NCBI GenBank assembly: GCA_018402455.1
Contig: JAGYIG010000035.1
Coordinates: 1-36,271, forward strand
Direction of reading: 5' to 3'
Source: Opitutaceae bacterium
GTDB lineage: Bacteria; Verrucomicrobiota; Verrucomicrobiia; Opitutales; Opitutaceae
Length of the DNA stretch: 36,271 nt
The position numbers and the translations under genes are program-made. The notes beneath the pieces are model-generated. The model had not been told where the DNA came from and ran no database searches. It was given only the letters and a program-made list of their open reading frames with translations. Of the stretch, positions 34,752 to 36,271 are shown in pieces (position 1 is the stretch's first letter; the number at the start of each line of letters is the position of its first letter).

Positions 34752-36271
34752 AGAGATTCCCCTCGCCACAAACTCGACTGCTGGGGGTGATCCTCATCGT
34801 CGCCGCCCTGGCCACCTACGGCTGGGCGGTTCACCGGGGCTGGGGTTTCGAGCCCACCGATGCCCACAGTTCCCGGCAGGCGCAGACCGCCATCACCGCC
34901 CAAATGCTCGAGGCGCAGGGCCTCCCGCCGCTGACGCCGTTCAATGGCCTGGGCCCACCGTGGAATGTCCCCATGGAGTTCCCCACCTACCAACTCCTGA
35001 CCGCCACGGTCGCCAAACTAACCGGGGCCGATATCATCTCGGCCGGTCGGATGGTGGGGGTGGGCGGGACCCTTTTACTCCTGCCGGCGTTGGGGTTGAT
35101 TCTGCGTCGCATCGGTCTGGGCTTCACTTCCTACGCGGCGGCGGTCGCCCTCCTCCTCACCGCGCCGCTGTGGATTGTATTTTCGCGGGCCGTCCTGATC
35201 GAGTCACTCGCCGCGGCTTTGGCGACCTGGTGGTTCGCCGGTCTGGGGGAGAGCTTGGCCCACGCCAACCGGTCCCGGAAATGGATTACGTTGACGGCCG
35301 GCTTGGGCATCCTTGCCGCGCTCACCAAAGTCACCACCTTCGCGGTGCTGCTGCCGGCGGGCGCGGTGATGGCGGTGGCGGCATGGCAGCAGTTCGGGCG
35401 GCCCCACCTCTTGCGGGCGGCCCTCGCCACCGTGCCCGGCATCATCGCCGCGGTGCTTTGGCACCACTACGCGGACAGCGTGAAATTCAACCATCCCTAC
35501 GCCAATTTTCTGACCTCCGAAAATTTGGGGTCGTGGAATTGGGGCACGTGGGACCAGCGAACCGACCCGGCATGGTGGGCCCGTATCTTCGCGCATTTGA
35601 ATCTCGTGTTTCCGTGGTGGTGGTGGGGTCTGGTGCTGGTGGGTGGAGCCCTCGGCACGGATCGGCAACGCGCCGCCATCGCCCTCGCCCTGTCCGTGCT
35701 CGTGACCGGCCCCCTGGCCTTCGCCAACCTGTATTACGTTCACAACTACTATTTCATGGCGGTCGCGCCGGCCGCCATCGCCGCCGTCGCGGTGGCGTGG
35801 GGGGCGGGGTGGCAACGGTGGGCCGGCTCGCGGGCCGGACGTGCCGGATTGGTGATTGGGTTGCTGGCCATGCTGGGCGGGCAGGTGGCGCACTACCGGG
35901 ACGGACTGGGCCGGGGCCAGGTGCGCGATCGTCCGCTGCCGGAACTCGGATTGATCATCCGGGACCTCTCCACGCCCGCTGACCACATCTTCATCATCGG
36001 CCGCGAGTGGGATCCCTTGCTGACCTACACCATCGACCGACCGCTGACCTTCGTCCGCGAGGATTACGAGACCGACGAGGATGCCTGGCAACGGTCGCGG
36101 GCCGCCCTGGCGCCGCAGGATTACACCGTGCTGGTCGCCACGGATTCGGTCGCCGGTGACACCGCCTTCGTCCATCACCGGGCCCGCGAACTCGGACTGC
36201 TCACCGAGCCGATCGCTTCCACGGCTCAGGCCGACATCTACGTATCGGCTGAGGCGGGCGAAGCCCTGAAG
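34748..36271 (+). CDS. GT-C membrane glycosyltransferase (PMT/ArnT-like), RQAQTA type, partial
   Basis: The open frame of 508 codons has no stop before the window ends. It is the third member of the RQAQTA family here. It has an N-terminal helix (10-26), outer loop DAHSSRQAQTAIT (38-50), PPWNVPMEFPTYQLL (70-84), then about nine helices, SRAVLIESLAAALATWW, LTKVTTFAVLLPAG, NWGTWDQRTDP and YYVHNYYFMAVAPAA, each with counterparts in the minus-strand pair at 10801-15092. After the last helix a soluble part begins (PAEHIFIIG-like: PADHIFIIGREWDPLL). Whether it ends in a beta-sandwich module cannot be seen. The ATG overlaps the previous stop by four bases, so it is translationally coupled. It probably transfers a sugar from a polyprenyl-phosphate donor outside the membrane. 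Confidence 0.85.
   Translation, partial: MKRFPSPQTRLLGVILIVAALATYGWAVHRGWGFEPTDAHSSRQAQTAITAQMLEAQGLPPLTPFNGLGPPWNVPMEFPTYQLLTATVAKLTGADIISAGRMVGVGGTLLLLPALGLILRRIGLGFTSYAAAVALLLTAPLWIVFSRAVLIESLAAALATWWFAGLGESLAHANRSRKWITLTAGLGILAALTKVTTFAVLLPAGAVMAVAAWQQFGRPHLLRAALATVPGIIAAVLWHHYADSVKFNHPYANFLTSENLGSWNWGTWDQRTDPAWWARIFAHLNLVFPWWWWGLVLVGGALGTDRQRAAIALALSVLVTGPLAFANLYYVHNYYFMAVAPAAIAAVAVAWGAGWQRWAGSRAGRAGLVIGLLAMLGGQVAHYRDGLGRGQVRDRPLPELGLIIRDLSTPADHIFIIGREWDPLLTYTIDRPLTFVREDYETDEDAWQRSRAALAPQDYTVLVATDSVAGDTAFVHHRARELGLLTEPIASTAQADIYVSAEAGEALK

Noticed and set aside
1..36271. CRISPR arrays, tRNA or rRNA genes, phage genes
   Set aside because: No regularly spaced direct repeats, cloverleaf-like or ribosomal sequences, and no phage structural proteins were seen when reading the window.

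Overview
The window is GC-rich bacterial DNA dominated by a cell-surface glycan (lipopolysaccharide or exopolysaccharide type) biosynthesis locus. I see no rRNA, tRNA or other marker gene, so taxonomy is inference only. High GC, few Shine-Dalgarno sequences, very large multidomain glycosyltransferases, an RCC1/BACON fragment and an IS21 element would all fit a Verrucomicrobiota (Opitutales-like) genome, but this is a low-confidence guess.

Layout. (1) 1-1760: left boundary with a decayed IS21-family element on the minus strand. istB is intact; istA is 5'-truncated and carries an in-frame stop. (2) 1761-2149: unexplained spacer ending in a nested palindrome against the start codon of (3) a stand-alone AAA ATPase of the DUF4143 type (2150-3337). 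(4) 3410-10822, plus strand: a GT2 glycosyltransferase with an in-frame palindromic insertion, a scar made of a minus-strand RCC1/BACON fragment and the 3' stub of a second GT2, then a tight run of a coiled-coil protein, a GT-B glycosyltransferase, a methyltransferase-GT2 fusion and a methyltransferase. (5) 10801-15092, minus strand: two paralogous GT-C (PMT/ArnT-like) membrane glycosyltransferases. (6) 15370-36271, plus strand: one apparent long operon holding two giant three-GT proteins (GT2-GT2-GT4), a GT-C protein with three tandem C-terminal beta-sandwich modules, a decayed paralogue of it, another GT-C-like protein, a polyprenyl-phosphate-sugar-synthase-like GT2, a large unknown membrane protein, and a third RQAQTA-type GT-C protein that runs off the window.

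How it may work together (inference). Cytoplasmic GT2/GT4 enzymes and methyltransferases would build and decorate a lipid-linked glycan. The GT2 at 31384 would make a polyprenyl-phosphate sugar, and the GT-C proteins would transfer sugars from such donors on the outer face of the membrane. Two home-made modules recur. One is an N-terminal beta domain (pattern GW ... RPDV ... F ... GF) on the soluble glycosyltransferases. The other is a C-terminal periplasmic beta-sandwich (pattern HAP ... DG.xF ... R.LDP ... DWA.W) on the GT-C enzymes. Together with the paralogous pairs, pseudo-enzymatic domain and broken copies, they suggest a locus that evolves by duplication and decay. No Wzx, Wzy or ABC exporter is visible inside the window.
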